From assembly GCA_963942565.1 (NCBI GenBank), contig OZ012693.1:7649341-7713340 (forward strand): DNA of 64,000 nt, written 5' to 3'. Shown here one piece after another: positions 45,014 through 57,227 of this stretch; within the stretch, counting starts at the first letter, position 1; each line of letters opens with the position of its first letter. The position numbers and the translations under genes were made by a program. This DNA is from Maea johnstoni. Its lineage: Eukaryota; Annelida; Polychaeta; Spionida; Magelonidae. The notes beneath the pieces were generated by a model, which worked only from the letters and a program-made list of their open reading frames with translations, was not told the DNA's origin and did no database searches.

Positions 45014-45843
45014 CACCAGATCAATTGATATGAAAAATGATATTTGGTAAGTGGGAAAGCCATATCTAGGTGCCTATGAAATATGCATCCTTGGCTGTAT
45101 GTACACAGCCATCCTAATGTATCCTCATAAGTGTCAAAAGTATTCTCTCTCACCAGATCAAACGATATGAAAAATGATATTTGGTAAGTGGGAAAGCCAT
45201 ATCTAGGTGCCTATGAAATATGCATCCTTGGCTGTATGTACACAGCCATCCTAATGTATCCTCATAAAAGTGTCAATAGTATTCTCTCTCACCAGATCAA
45301 ACGATATGAAAAATGATATTTGGTAAGTGGGAAAGCCATATCTAGGTGCCTATGAAATATGAATCCTTGGCTGTATGTACACAGGCATCCTAATGTATCC
45401 TCATAAAAGTGTCAATAGTATTCTCTCTCACCAGATCAAATGATATGAAAAATGATATTTGGTAAGTGGGAAAGCCATATCTAGGTGCCTATGAAATATG
45501 CATCCTTGGCTGTATGTACACAGCCATCCTAATGTATCCTCATAAGTGTCAAAAGTATTCTCTCTCACCAGATCAAACGATATGAAAAATGATATTTGGT
45601 AAGTGGGAAAGCCATATCTAGGTGCCTATGAAATATGCATCCTTGGCTGTATGTACACAGCCATCCTAATGTATCCTCATAAAAGTGTCAATAGTATTCT
45701 CTCTCACCAGATCAAACGATATGAAAAATGATATTTGGTAAGTGGGAAAGCCATATCTAGGTGCCTATGAAATATGAATCCTTGGCTGTATGTACACAGG
45801 CAACATAATGTATCCTCATAAAAGTGTCAATAGTATTCCCTCC
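45014..45843. repeat. Higher-order satellite: 3-monomer unit (~415 bp) in two copies
   Basis: Monomers of 137-139 bp begin 'caccagatcaaacgatatg' at 45014, 45151, 45290, 45429, 45566 and 45705. Marker differences repeat with a period of three: 'cataagtgtcaaaagt' ends monomers 1 and 4, 'cataaaagtgtcaatagt' the others; 'gaatcc..acaggc' marks 3 and 6, 'gcatcc..acagcc' the others. So a trimer was duplicated as a block. Confidence 0.93.
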
Positions 45844-46375
45844 TGTGGCAGAAGCTGAACAATATATTGGTTTCCCATGGAATGCAGTACCATTACACAG
45901 TGCAATATGACTGCACTTATATACTCCTCCATTAACCCATTCAAACTCACTACATAAGTACATATATGACTACTATAATAAAACCTTAACCCATTAATGT
46001 GTGTAGCCGAAAAAAAATGACTGGACTATTTTAGGCAATATAATCAGAAATATTTAACATATATTTAGACCAGAATTGTTCCTATGAACCCTAACTACAA
46101 CAGTCCTTTAGATATTTGGCAATTTATGCCTTTTACTGAGTTATTTTCAACAGTACCAAATATCTAGATAAGAATTTAAAGGTGAAATCTAAGAGTAACC
46201 AGTTAATTGGTTAACCTGTTTATATTCTCAGTTTGCATTGGTGTCTGGTTGCTCTGATACATCGGAGTATATTTCATGAAAGGGTAGGTGCATCTAGTAG
46301 TGTGAGAAATTTAGACTAATTTCCCTTCATTTTTCAAAGCGTATGTTTTTATAGGGTAATAGGATTTAGCTATGC

Positions 46376-46562
46376 CATAGACTAAGATCTAGTCTACATA
46401 ATGGACTAAGAGCTAGTCTACACAATAGACTAGGAGCCAGACTACACAATAGACTAGGAGCTAGTTTACAAAATAAACTAGGAGCTAGTTTACAAAATAG
46501 ACTGGGAGCTAGTCTACACAATGGGCTAGGAGTTGCATAGACTAGGAGCTAGTCTATACAAT
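46376..46562. repeat. 24 bp minisatellite (~7 copies)
   Basis: The unit is 'agactaggagctagtctaca' plus 'caat', with substitutions. It contains the palindrome AGCTAGT/ACTAGCT-like core. Confidence 0.9.
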
Positions 46563-47345
46563 ACAGTGATAGCATTTGATTATGAAGGTGTGATTAGTGA
46601 TTAACCCAGGCAAAACATTCATGCCCTCACCAACTGGTCCATTTGGCTGGAGTAATAGGTATACTGAACCCTATTTATCAGTAGAATGTAAGGCATTAAT
46701 GCCTTCTTTTCAAGTAAAATGGGTCATGAATGAACAAGGCTGTTTTCAGGGTAAAGCCATTATCTTTCTGATGATCTGGCCTCAGATAGCCCCTCATGGA
46801 AAATTGTATTTCAGTAGATTGTGCATGGCACCTTAGATGAATAAAACAATGGATAGGTAGCGAGAGACCAATTGCCATATGCACTATAGTGAAGGCCTGG
46901 CTATCCCAGGGGTCTCGAATCTCACTGCACCTCGTCTCAGTGTGACGTCACTAGGAGACAAAGACCAATGAGAGCTCTCCTATCGTTTACATTACAGGGA
47001 AACTTGTGTGCACACGAAAAAAATGCGCAAAATGCAACTTATGGACTATTCACTGCAGCCAGGTTGTTCAGGGAGACCTGCCATTTGCATATCCGGTGTA
47101 TCAACATTCGTGATGTATTTCAGTATGTTATGCATGGCACCGATGCCTTGCTGGTGATTATTGTCTGGAAAGATTGACGCTCATATTCTAAGGAATAATC
47201 GGATATGTGTAGTCATGTAACATCCTTGTTATAAAACTTATACTTCCGGACGTACCGTGTAATCATAAGAAAATAACCCTTTCATTGCTTGGAATTGGAT
47301 ATACCATAGTTACATACTAGAATTAACCTTTAAAGATGGGATGGG

Positions 47346-47412
47346 ATGGCCAACAATTTTACAATTGCCTATATTGGACACTCAGTTCCTAAATCCTTGC
47401 TAAGACCTTGCT
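47346..47412. mobile_element. hAT MITE remnant
   Basis: Only the end survives: 'acaattgcctatattggaca', 'ctcagttcctaaatccttgc', 'taagacctt', the reverse of the family's left end. Confidence 0.5.
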
Positions 47413-47621
47413 TTGAGCCCTTACAAGTAATGAAAAAATGCTCCATATACACGGAGGTGCTCAGTTGCTCACCCATACAATATGTGTACCATATTGTGGC
47501 ACACATCTGGCTAAACTCATTCATATTTAGGGTACATAGGACGAGTGCTGTTTGGTATTATTATACTTTTTGAAAAAACTTAGGAATTCAGCATCAAAAA
47601 CAAATTTAGTTTTTTTACTTA

Positions 47622-47881
47622 AGCCTGAAATTATTTATTTCCTGTAATCGTCCAAAAAATAGGGTAGGCAGGCAGGTAAAAGAAAATTTTAGATTATTTT
47701 TTTCAAAAAATGTGTGTTTCATTGCAGCTGTATAGTTTTTATGCAGTGTTCTAATCTTATTTTATGTTGAGTGGGAGTTGTGAGGGTGGAAAAAGCTTAA
47801 GGGTGGTGATTTGTTTTTCAGGAGTAAAAACTGGTTAGGATCTGGTTACAGAAAACAAACACATTTTTAGGACAATAGGAC
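47622..47881. mobile_element. Harbinger-like MITE, TTA duplication
   Basis: It runs from 'agcctgaaattatttatttc' plus 'ctgtaatcg' to 'ggttacagaaaacaaacac', flanked by TTA at 47619-47621 and 47882-47884. The interior is expanded relative to the copy at 36828. Confidence 0.75.
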
Positions 47882-48199
47882 TTAAAGAGAATGATCCTGA
47901 ACATCCGTGTTGTATGAGTCAGGTAGACCTTGCAGTGGTCTATGTATGCCATAGATACTAGATGCAGTGAATTCTTTTTCAAATCTTTCTCCTATCAATA
48001 TCTTTCTCTGACTATTTAGGCGTTACCTCTCAAAAAAGAAAAGTTTTTACAAAAAAATATTTGAAGGAGATACATTAATGCGAACTGAAATTTTAACCCC
48101 CCTTCAAATATTTTGTGACATCTATGCTTTGTTCCTGAGTTATACACAGAAATCTAATACATCTTGAAGGGACTTGTCAATCAGGTGTCCACAGTTTAA

Positions 48200-48393
48200 C
48201 CTTTTTGCTACTGGTGGCCAATTTGGCCATTACAAAATGGTGCAAAAATCTGGAACATGATGGAACTCTTGGCACATGGGCACTCATCTGAGAGTACTCA
48301 GTGAGAGCTATCCAATGAATACCAATAAGACATGGTTAGATGTTTTTCAAAAATCTTTGCGTCCTTATGCTTTGGACAAAAGTAGCCTTAGGG
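48200..48393. mobile_element. piggyBac-like MITE (TTAA)
   Basis: TTAA lies at 48196-48199 and 48394-48397. It carries 'ggtggccaatttggccatta', the core 'gcactcatctgagagtactc', and ends 'agtagccttaggg'. Confidence 0.85.
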
Positions 48394-48997
48394 TTAAGTA
48401 TTTTCTACAGATTCAGCCACAAATGGTGGAGCTGAGCCACAATCTGTTTAAAAGCATGATTTCTTAGCGCTGCAGCGCCCGAAGCCTCTTGAGAACAGAT
48501 CTACATTAATCTCAACCCTCATTTCTTAAGCTCCAGCCCCAATAGTGCATCAAGAGTTGTAGAGGCAATGTCAGTATCCGGCTAGCCTGGGCTTGGAAGA
48601 ATGCAAAAAGGTACCAGTCTGGCTTGTAAAATGTCAACCCTAGCAGCCTGACTTGCCTAATAAATTTGATTGAAATGGGGTAAAATTATGTACCTGTGTA
48701 CATGTCCATATGAAATCTAAATTAGTACCCAAAACACCCAAGCTAATTTGGTTATATCTTTTTGACCAGAGAATTTTTTGTAAATCATTTAAAGGAGTAA
48801 TTTCATCAAAACTCAAATCCTCATCTCTTTTTAAGATATTTTGTGAATTAAGAATTCATTAAATAAGTTTTCAACCAAAAGTATCATAGGTCAAGATGAC
48901 ACTCAATGGGAGTTTCTTGCATGAACTGGCTAAATCTCAACAGCATCTGTTGGTTTTCTTACCTATTTGTCTTGATTTATCTTTGGTATGGGAGAAA

Positions 48998-49430
48998 AAT
49001 TGTTGATAAACGAAATTCTAAACTTCCAATAAAATCTGATCTTATATTTTGAAACAAGCATTTTGACTGGCCTCCCTTAAGGGGTGGCATTGAGTTGGGG
49101 TGGGGGTGGTTTTCCCCAGTTCTCTGGTTCCCATATCCATTAATGACTGTTTGTCATGCCTTGTCCTCAATATGACATTGGAATTTTGTTTTTTTGTCAC
49201 TTTTTCTGCCATATTGCACCTTAAGTCAGAAAAAGTGATGAAAAACCAAAATTATAAATTCCAAAGTCATATTTAGGACAAAGCATGACTAACAGTCATT
49301 AGTGGGAATGGGAACCTGTGTACTGGAGAAATATGACAGAAAAAGATATGATAAACAAAATCTCTAACTTCCACTTCAATCTGATCTCACATTTCAGAAA
49401 CAAGCCTTTTGAGTAGCACCCCCTAAGTGG
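48998..49430. repeat. Direct repeats (~85 bp) flanking a long foldback
   Basis: 'gataaacgaaattctaaact' to 'caagcattttgactggcctc' (about 49003-49080) recurs as 'gataaacaaaatctctaact' to 'caagccttttgagtagcacc' (about 49350-49420). The foldback at 49126-49316 lies between. Confidence 0.8.
49126..49316. repeat. Foldback palindrome, ~85 bp arms
   Basis: The sequence from GGTTCCCATATCCATTAATG through 'tgtcactttttctg' is met by its near-complement 'cagaaaaagtgatgaaaaac' through 'cattagtgggaatgggaacc', leaving a loop of about 17 bases ('ccatattgcaccttaag'). It is probably a foldback MITE. A half copy lies near 62100-62160. Confidence 0.88.
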
Positions 49431-49604
49431 CTGATAACAGTCAGGTTGTGTATATCCATGCTTGAAGGCAGCATGTATTTGTAATGGGCTTGCTGATGTG
49501 ATGGCAGGCAGTTGTGGAGAGAATACCAATATGCTGCGGCGGGAAGAGCCGTTGGCTGTACAGGCTCTTAGTGCCAATCCCTCATCCCCAGCATGGCTCA
49601 GCAG

Positions 49605-49932
49605 CAGGCTGTTTCCTGAAAACATCCTTTTTGGACAGACAAATATTTTCTATAAAGAATTTTCAATTTGGCTTTTTAGTGGTATTATAAAAACTAAATA
49701 TTTTCTTAACAAACCATCTTTTAGTACATAGCTGAAGTGTAAATTGCCTATTAAATGTAGTTGGCATAAGGATTTGAAGTAGATTAGTACCTAAATCTAC
49801 TTGGGCAGAAATTTTGGAACTGTTATTTTGGACAGGCATTTAAAGTAGATTAGTAGCTAAATCTAGATCTAGGCAGAACTTTTGGAATTGCTGTTTTGGA
49901 CAGGCATTTTTGAAATCCTGGCTAAGACCCTG
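49605..49932. mobile_element. hAT-like MITE, diverged subfamily
   Basis: The right end CCTGGCTAAGACCCTG (49917-49932) is the family terminus; the interior 'tttcctgaaaacatcctttt', 'tataaagaattttcaatttg' is shared with 62625-62930. The left terminus is unclear. Confidence 0.5.
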
Positions 49933-50210
49933 TTTGGGGTGGTTAGGAATCTCGGGCAATGGGCCATGTCAAGCCCTGCCCAGCCTTGCTCCTAGCAGTC
50001 TCTTTATGGCCTGCGCCAGCCTGCCAAACGAGCTCAGAGAGACAAGCCCTAATAGCGCAACCCGCTGCACACACACAATTATTGAAAAGCGCATCAATAA
50101 CGATGTGCATTTTATCTGGATCGTTACAGTGCTAACAGGGAAACACCTAGCCTAGCCTTAGGCCAAGAAATTCTTTCTCTTCTTTTATATCTAACCAGAA
50201 ATGGGAACCA

Positions 50211-50640
50211 GCTCACCAGGTGGCCACAATGAAATCTTTCCCCTGGCTTCCAGCAATTTGGTCTAATGACCCTGCTATCTAAGGTTTTGCCTGGATGTGT
50301 TCAGAAATGTGCAACCAATAAGTCTGCCAATGAGTCTACCCTGATTTAGTTCTACATTTGCTCACCAGGTGGCCACAATGAAATCTTTCCCCTGGCTTCC
50401 AGCAATTTGGTCTAATGACCCTGCTATCTAAGGCCTTGCCTGGAAGTGTTCAGAAATGTGGAACTAATAAGTCTGCCAATGAGTCTACCCTGATTTAGTT
50501 CTACATTTGCTCACCAGGTGTCCACAATGAAATCTTTCCCTTGGTTTTCCTGCAATTGGGTCTCCTAACGACGCTGATGTCTATGGCCCTGCCTGGAAGA
50601 GATCAGAAATGTGGAACCAATAAACCTAGCAGCAAATCAC
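50211..50640. repeat. 149 bp tandem repeat (3 copies)
   Basis: Units start at 50211, 50360 and 50509 with 'gctcaccaggtggccacaat' plus 'gaaatctttcc'. The first two are almost identical, the third more diverged and shorter. Confidence 0.93.
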
Positions 50641-50912
50641 TGCTCTGCGTATTTCTCTTAAATTGCCATCTGGTCTTTGACCTGGAGTAGATCCTGTTAA
50701 CCTTTTCCTGCCGGCACGTAGTGCCTCAAATAGCCTGGCTAATTTTGGGATGATTCCCTCATTACTTTTAATTTTGGAAAATATTTGAAGAAAAAATGTT
50801 TTTCAAAACTTGCCCATGAATCCCTCCTAATTTTTAGAAAATATTATTGGAATTCATGTTTAAAAATCATGGATCCACATGTTTGCTATTTTTTAAGGGG
50901 GATTTAGCTTAA

Positions 50913-51101
50913 CCTTTCAATGCTGATGCTACTTTCCTCCAAAGCTCAAGGATGCAAAGAGTTTTGAAACCCATCTAAACCCTATCATGTTGGTATTCAT
51001 TAGTTCTCTCAGATGAATACCCATGTGCCAGGGATTCAGTCATTTCTCAGGTTTTTTGCATCATTTTGTATTGGGAAAATTAGCCACCAACAGCATAAGG
51101 G
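50913..51101. mobile_element. piggyBac-like MITE (TTAA)
   Basis: TTAA lies at 50909-50912 and 51102-51105; the ends are 'cctttcaatgctgatgctac' and 'ccaccaacagcataaggg'. Confidence 0.88.
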
Positions 51102-51425
51102 TTAAATCGGTTACTGATACTCTTTCCTGGTGCAAGTACAGGTAGCCTTTGAATAGTTTGTCCAGCGTCTCCCGGATGCAGAATCAGTCTTAGCACTTGC
51201 AGGGAATTACTCAAGTTAATTATTACTGCACTGAGTAATGTTGTGGGATGTGGTTGCCATAGTAATGATAGTTCATGAATACTAATTTCTGTCCAGTGCT
51301 CGGTGAATTTGCAATTGGTATTGTGTTCGATAATCTGTGTCGGAGTGACCTCATGTTTTCTGTCACTCTATATTCCAGGCATTCCCCCTTAGATATAAAA
51401 CTGAGTTGTCTAGCAAAGTGTGTGT

Positions 51426-51793
51426 TAGTGTTGGGACGATCATCGATTATAATCTATAATCAGTCGTTTGCCTCTCTTTTACTGATTGATCGATTAAAAA
51501 ACTGGCAATCGATAATAATCAGAAAAGGTGACACCTAGTGGCAAAATATGGAACTAAATGACAGGCAAGTTGTCAGCTTTCTTGCTATGAAACTAAGCTC
51601 CAAAAACACTTCAAAATAAAGTTAAGGTAGGTGCTAATAGCAAGTAATTGTCATAGACTATCACTTAATATTAGGCTCTAGACCTCTAGTACCCTATTAT
51701 TGAAAAAGTGCGAAGAACTGATTATGAGCGATAATCGATCGGTTGTCTGCAATTGATTATCGATCATGAAATTACAACCGATTTCCAACCCTA
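51426..51793. mobile_element. hAT MITE (TAGTG..GGGAC family), 8 bp duplication
   Basis: It starts TAGTGTTGGGACGATCATCG and ends GATTTCCAACCCTA, with GTGTGTGT on both sides (51418-51425, 51794-51801). The subterminal 'atcgattataatc' and 'gattatcgatcat' stretches are inverted. Confidence 0.9.
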
Positions 51794-52825
51794 GTGTGTG
51801 TTGACTGACAACCGTGTCTCACCTCTGCACCTGTCCTCCCTCACTCCCTATTCCAGGCTTTCCCTACAGTTGAGTTGTCTAGCACATTGTGTGTTTACTG
51901 ACAGCCATGTCTCACCTTTGCACATGCATGGGTACTTCTGTTGACTCCACCTACTTACCTATTTAGCCACTATTCAGTTTCTCCAGTGATGAAAGGTTGT
52001 TATACTCACTCAATTGTTACTTGCATAACCTTGTCCCTGGTAAGCATTTATATTTATAACTAATAAGGCTGGTTTCACCTGTATTGCACAATTCAGGTTA
52101 AATATGAAAGGTTCGAACACAATTGCTTGGCCTATGGCCAGGTTAGAAGCTTCCAGGGTTAAATTACCTTTATATTGGCAATACATAACACTTCCACTTC
52201 ACCTGTTAAACGAAGGTGAGTTGCATTGCTAGGACTCTGCCCAAAAAATTACTTGCCAAGCGGGGCAAGCTAGGGTCTTATTCTGCTTGCCCGATTGCCA
52301 TTTTTTACCGAATTCACTTGCATCTTGCTACGGGGCAAGCAGTTATGTTGCACGCTGTCTATTGTGAAAGGTATATAAAATAAGCAAGAAGGATCGCTTT
52401 GCCTATAGCTAGGCTCTTTAAGCTTATCACCTCAACCCCAGCAATACATAAGTCAGTCATGCGGCATGAAACACCCATTGTTGTATTCTCTTCATAACAA
52501 TTAGCAAAGATGATAAAGTAGAATGGGCCAAGAATAAAATTGTCGATTTTTTGCAGGATTCTGTTGAACCACATTCCCAGTCGTTATAAATCAATGTTTG
52601 ATTATTATAGAGATTATTTAAGGACTTCTATTGATATTTGGTCTTTAGTTGTAGGCAATTTATTGAACGAGTAACGTTCCTGTGTTACAAATGTTTATAT
52701 TTGTGGTACAACTATTGTCCTGTGTGTTGATGTGCTAAGTTGATATTAAAATTCTTGATTACTGGAAAAAAGTTATTGAATCAACATTAAAGACCTTGGA
52801 TATTTCTTCATCTGGTGTCTCAAAA

Positions 52826-53258
52826 AGAAGTATGGAACTGTAAACAAAAAATCATGGAAGTTTTGAATGTCCTTAATTTCCAATATATTTTTAATCAATG
52901 CAATATTACTGAAAATCATAGTTAGTTCATGGTACAGTTCAGATAAAGTAGATCTGAAGATTATCGTACTTGATGTATGTAAATCCAATATTTGGTGGTG
53001 GCGTGGGCCCCCGACGAGAGCTATCCAGAGGTCCAAGCAAAAGTATGGAACTGTAAACAATAAAAAAATCATTTTACTTTTGATTGTCCTCAATATCCAA
53101 TCAATTCTTAATTAGTGAAATATTATGAAAAACAGTGTATTTCATTGTACATTTAATTGGATAAAATAGACATGATTTTTACCATTCTTGATACATGTAT
53201 TACATGTAAAGCCTATATTTGGTGGCGGAATAGGTCCCCAACGAGATATCTAGAGGGC
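52826..53258. repeat. ~215 bp tandem duplication
   Basis: 'aagtatggaactgtaaacaa' begins at about 52829 and 53041. Both copies continue through 'atatttggtggtggcg' / 'atatttggtggcggaa' and 'cccccgacgagag' / 'tccccaacgagat'. Confidence 0.85.
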
Positions 53259-53310
53259 TGAGCGACTTCTTGTAGCAAAAACCCCTACAACAGATATCTT
53301 TATTTTCGAG

Positions 53311-53700
53311 TCCTGCGAGATAGTTAACTTTATTGACTTAGTATTCTGAGCTGTGATATTAGTATTGTGAGTTGTTATATTATTATCTAGCTCATGGGCA
53401 TTATGTGATTGCCTTCATCTATGAGCGTTGAAATAGCTGCCAAGGTTACATGCGCTTTAGCTTTAGGGAGTTGAGATACAGATGCGACTGAACAGGCCTT
53501 CTCAAGGGAATACATGTATCACACCTTTGAACATAGTATTTTAGAGTCCTGCTAGACAGTTAACCTTATTGACTCCAATTTTCTGAGCTGTGATATTAGT
53601 ATCTAGCTCATGGGCATTATGAGATTGCCTTAATCCATGAGCACTGAAATGCCTACACTTTAGGGAGTTGAGATACATATAAGAATGAACAGGCCTGCAA
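53311..53700. repeat. ~190 bp diverged tandem duplication
   Basis: 'gagtcctgcgagatagttaa' recurs as 'gagtcctgctagacagttaa'. Both continue with 'ctgagctgtgatattagtat', 'tctagctcatgggcattatg' and end near 'gaacaggcct'. Confidence 0.85.
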
Positions 53701-53811
53701 CTTCACATGTCAACTAATTGATGAATGGGCCATGATATCCTGCAGCTAGTACACAACTCCAGCAAGGGGCTAGCTGTTCTTCTCTCATTATTGACGAATG
53801 TGGTAACTGAT

Positions 53812-53857
53812 CACAATCATCATCATCATCATCATCGTCTTCATTATCATCATCATG
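53812..53857. repeat. (ATC)n microsatellite
   Basis: A short imperfect ATC run. Confidence 0.9.
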
Positions 53858-54405
53858 CGCCCTTGTCAAAATAGCTGTCACAATATTTTCACAGTTATTA
53901 TAACACAGGATGATTGATTGTGTCTACCTTAATTAAATATGATTACCTGTCAATATCCACACCCCAGGAATGTATACTCAAGGCTAATCAACCATGGTAG
54001 ACAACTCGGTATGTACTATGGCCTTAAGAAAGAAAGATTTGTTTCAGGAAGGCAAAAGAAAAATGTAAGGAGAAAATCAGATTTTTCAAAAAAAAAATAA
54101 AGTTAACATTCTCATACTCTGATTTAAGCTTGGGGTATTTTTTCATATTCATAAATAGCCTTGTATTGTTAAATATGTCTATATACCGGTACAACAAAGG
54201 CATTTTCACAACGAAAAAGTAGGCATTAGAAATGTTGCCTTGTTGCGATATGTCCAATGCTACTGAAATCATGGATATCTTAACAAACAAAAACAAAATT
54301 TCACGCTACCCTCACCAAAGCTGGGAATGCCAAGGAATTCATTGGGTTAGCTGAACAAACGCCATGCATTTACTAGGATGTCTGGGCCACTTCTAGTAAG
54401 TTTAA

Positions 54406-54589
54406 CCCTTCCAATGCCAAGGCTACTTTCGTCCAAAGCACAAGAGCGCAATGACTCTCTCATGTTGGTACTCATTGCATAGCTCTTGCTGAGTACTCTT
54501 AGATGAGTACCCATGTGTCAGGGTTTCAGTCATTTTTCAGGTGTTTTGCATCATTTGTATTTGCAAAATCTGCATTACCAGCATAAGGG
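54406..54589. mobile_element. piggyBac-like MITE (TTAA), 184 bp
   Basis: Perfect TTAA lies at 54402-54405 and 54590-54593; the ends CCCTTCCAATGCCAAGGC and 'ccagcataaggg' are inverted over CCCTT..ATGC. This is a good reference copy. Confidence 0.9.
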
Positions 54590-54837
54590 TTAAGCTCCAA
54601 TACGCCCCTGTCAGTCTCTACTCAGGCATGCACAGCTAGGTTCCTCATCTGGAGAAATGGAGGTCCTGGATCTGCACAATGAAATCCTGAGCATTGGAGA
54701 AAATGAAATGTTACGCTGGAAGAAAATTACTCCCTCTATAGGGAGTATTGAGTTTGATGTAGTGGTGATTGTTGTGCTTGCTTGCACAGGCGTTCTCAGT
54801 TCTGTCAGCCGCTTAATGATGCAGATCAATACCATAG

Positions 54838-54839
54838 GG

Positions 54840-54936
<97 letters not shown>

Positions 54937-55040
54937 GAGAGAGAGACAGAGAGACAGACAAACAGACAGATAGAGACAGACAGATAGAGACAGAGACAGA
55001 GAGCATAGGGAGGAGACCGACAGAGAGGAGAGAGGAGAGA

Positions 55041-55139
<99 letters not shown>

Positions 55140-55163
55140 AGGCAGAGAGAGAGAGAAGGTTTA
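54838..55163. repeat. (GA)n microsatellite with GACA interruptions
   Basis: A long AG dinucleotide run with (GACA) and G-rich breaks. The RE/RER and SLSL open frames over it are artefacts. Confidence 0.97.
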
Positions 55164-56017
55164 CTATTGGAAAGAAAGAAAGTCCTAATTTTTGTGAGTT
55201 TATTTACAAAAATGACAATAATATATTTGTGGTATAGCCTTTTAAAATAAATATCTAGTTAAATCCCAAAAGAACACCCAGTCTCTTCCAGACCATTCCT
55301 GAAAATCTCCGGTGAAACACACCTAATAGATGTAGTTATGGAAACATTCACACGTCAAGTACTGCTGATCTAATTTGTCTGGAGGGCCTGTGTAATGATA
55401 TGAATTGATCATGCTGGCCATTATTGACCCGGGATTGCGTCCCTAATGGTGTACAAGTACCTCATCATACCCAGATTAGCCTTCAGCTATTACATCACTA
55501 GCCGACACCAGACCTGTAAACCTGGCACCATAAGTGGGAAGTACAGCAAGAGCGGCTGTAGGAATGTTTTACCCATGTCTACCTAATCAGAATCTAAGAT
55601 AACAAAGCTTCCCATATAGATGGCACTTTGGTGTATAGAGTGGACACCATATTGTAAAGGTATAAATATTAACGGAACCACTTTTCGCGAATCGATCTGA
55701 CTAGATTCGCATTTGAATACAAAAAAGAACATATTAACAGATTGTAATATTGTTAAAGTCGCTAATATAAATTCCATGTTAATATTAATACCTTTACAGT
55801 ATGCAAAGAGTGCATTATTTAAGTGCTAGCTGTAGAAATGTTTCACCTATCTTTTCACACTGACTAGTTGTACCACCACACTGTCTTTCTAGTAATAATC
55901 TAAAATTACATATTCTCCAATACAGGTGGCGCTTTTGATAAAAAATAGAATGGTTAGTCTTGACTCTTACAACGCTGTCATATCTTTTCATAATTATTGC
56001 AAGAGTAGAGAAGTTAA

Positions 56018-56221
56018 CCCTTATGCTGGTGGTGGCCAATTTTGCCATTAATCGAATGATGCTGATAAAATGACTGAAACCCTGGCCACTTGGGGTACTC
56101 ACATGAGAGTACTCAGCAAGAGCTTTCTAATGAATACCAAGAAGACAAGGGTTTAGATGGTTTTCCAAACAATATTTGCATCCTTGTGCTTTGGACGAAA
56201 GTAGCCACAGCATTGAAAGGG
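56018..56221. mobile_element. piggyBac-like MITE (TTAA / TCAA)
   Basis: It starts CCCTTATGCTGGTGGTGGCC after TTAA (56014-56017) and ends 'cacagcattgaaaggg' before TCAA (56222-56225), a one-base decayed target copy. Confidence 0.85.
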
Positions 56222-56439
56222 TCAATAAATGTTTTATTCACCATGTACCACTCATACACAGCAGAAAATGGCTTATGGCCAATACATATTTTTATATATA
56301 CATGAGGACACAAACAAAAAACACCAGACTGCTTGTCAGGAGTAGGTGTTTCTCTCAACATCTCTTTGGCTTCATGCACTTTTCATGTTCTCCCCAATCA
56401 GGAGTTATTCCTCCATTCAGAGTTCAGCCTCCATTTTGA

Positions 56440-56771
56440 TGAGAGAGAGAGACAGACAGGGACAGACAGAGAGAGGGACAGACAGAGAGAGAGACAGACA
56501 GAGAGAGAGAGGACAGAGAGAGAGACACAGAGAGAGAGAGAGAGAGAGAGGATGAGAGAGAGAGAGAGAGANNNNNNNNNNNNNNNNNNNNNNNNNNNNN
56601 NNNNNNNNNNNNNNNNNNNNNNNNNNNNNNNNNNNNNNNNNNNNNNNNNNNNNNNNNNNNNNNNNNNNNNNNNNNNNNNNNNNNNNNNNNNNNNNNNNNN
56701 NNNNNNNNNNNNNNNNNNNNNNNNNNNNNNNNNNNNNNNNNNNNNNNNNNNNNNNNNNNNNNNNNNNNNNN

Positions 56772-56859
<88 letters not shown>

Positions 56860-56862
56860 GAG

Positions 56863-56893
<31 letters not shown>

Positions 56894-56998
56894 CAGCGAA
56901 AGAGGGGGAAAGAGAGAGCAAAAGAGGGGGGAGGGAGAGAGAGAGAGGCAGAGAGAGAGGGGGGGGAGCGAAAAGAGGGGGGAGGAAGAGAGAGAGAT
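56440..56998. repeat. (GA)n microsatellite containing an assembly gap
   Basis: AG-rich sequence with GACA units on both sides of 200 Ns. It is likely collapsed in assembly; the true length is unknown. Confidence 0.95.
56572..56771. other. Assembly gap (200 N)
   Basis: Exactly 200 undetermined bases; the round number suggests a placeholder or estimated gap. Confidence 0.99.
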
Positions 56999-57227
56999 GT
57001 GCCCATTGAGACAGTCGCCCTACTTGCCTGCGACTCTTGCACCAATCAACAAGGCATGATCAGGGTCCACACAGGTCATATTTCTGTTATTGAGAACTGC
57101 TCTTAAGGCACGGGCACTGAAGTGAAGCCGCACAAAAACTCCCCACTAATGTCATTCGTCGCTCATGGCTCTGCAGCGGAAACCTTGGATAATTGGACGC
57201 AGGGACTTCGCTCCATAAAAAATGATT

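Noticed and set aside
46597-46836. 79-codon plus-strand open frame
   Set aside because: No domain or splice signals; composition like the surrounding intron.
46960-47200. Candidate BLTP3 exon 3 around 'tatggactattcactgcagc'
   Set aside because: Does not encode the expected W-T-K-L-K-T-H-P block in any frame.
54657-54890. 77-codon open frame beside the (GA)n tract
   Set aside because: It runs into the microsatellite, and a TTAA MITE lies immediately upstream; no homology recognised.
56333-57106. Long RE-rich and SL-rich open frames on both strands
   Set aside because: Translation of a (GA)n microsatellite and an N gap.
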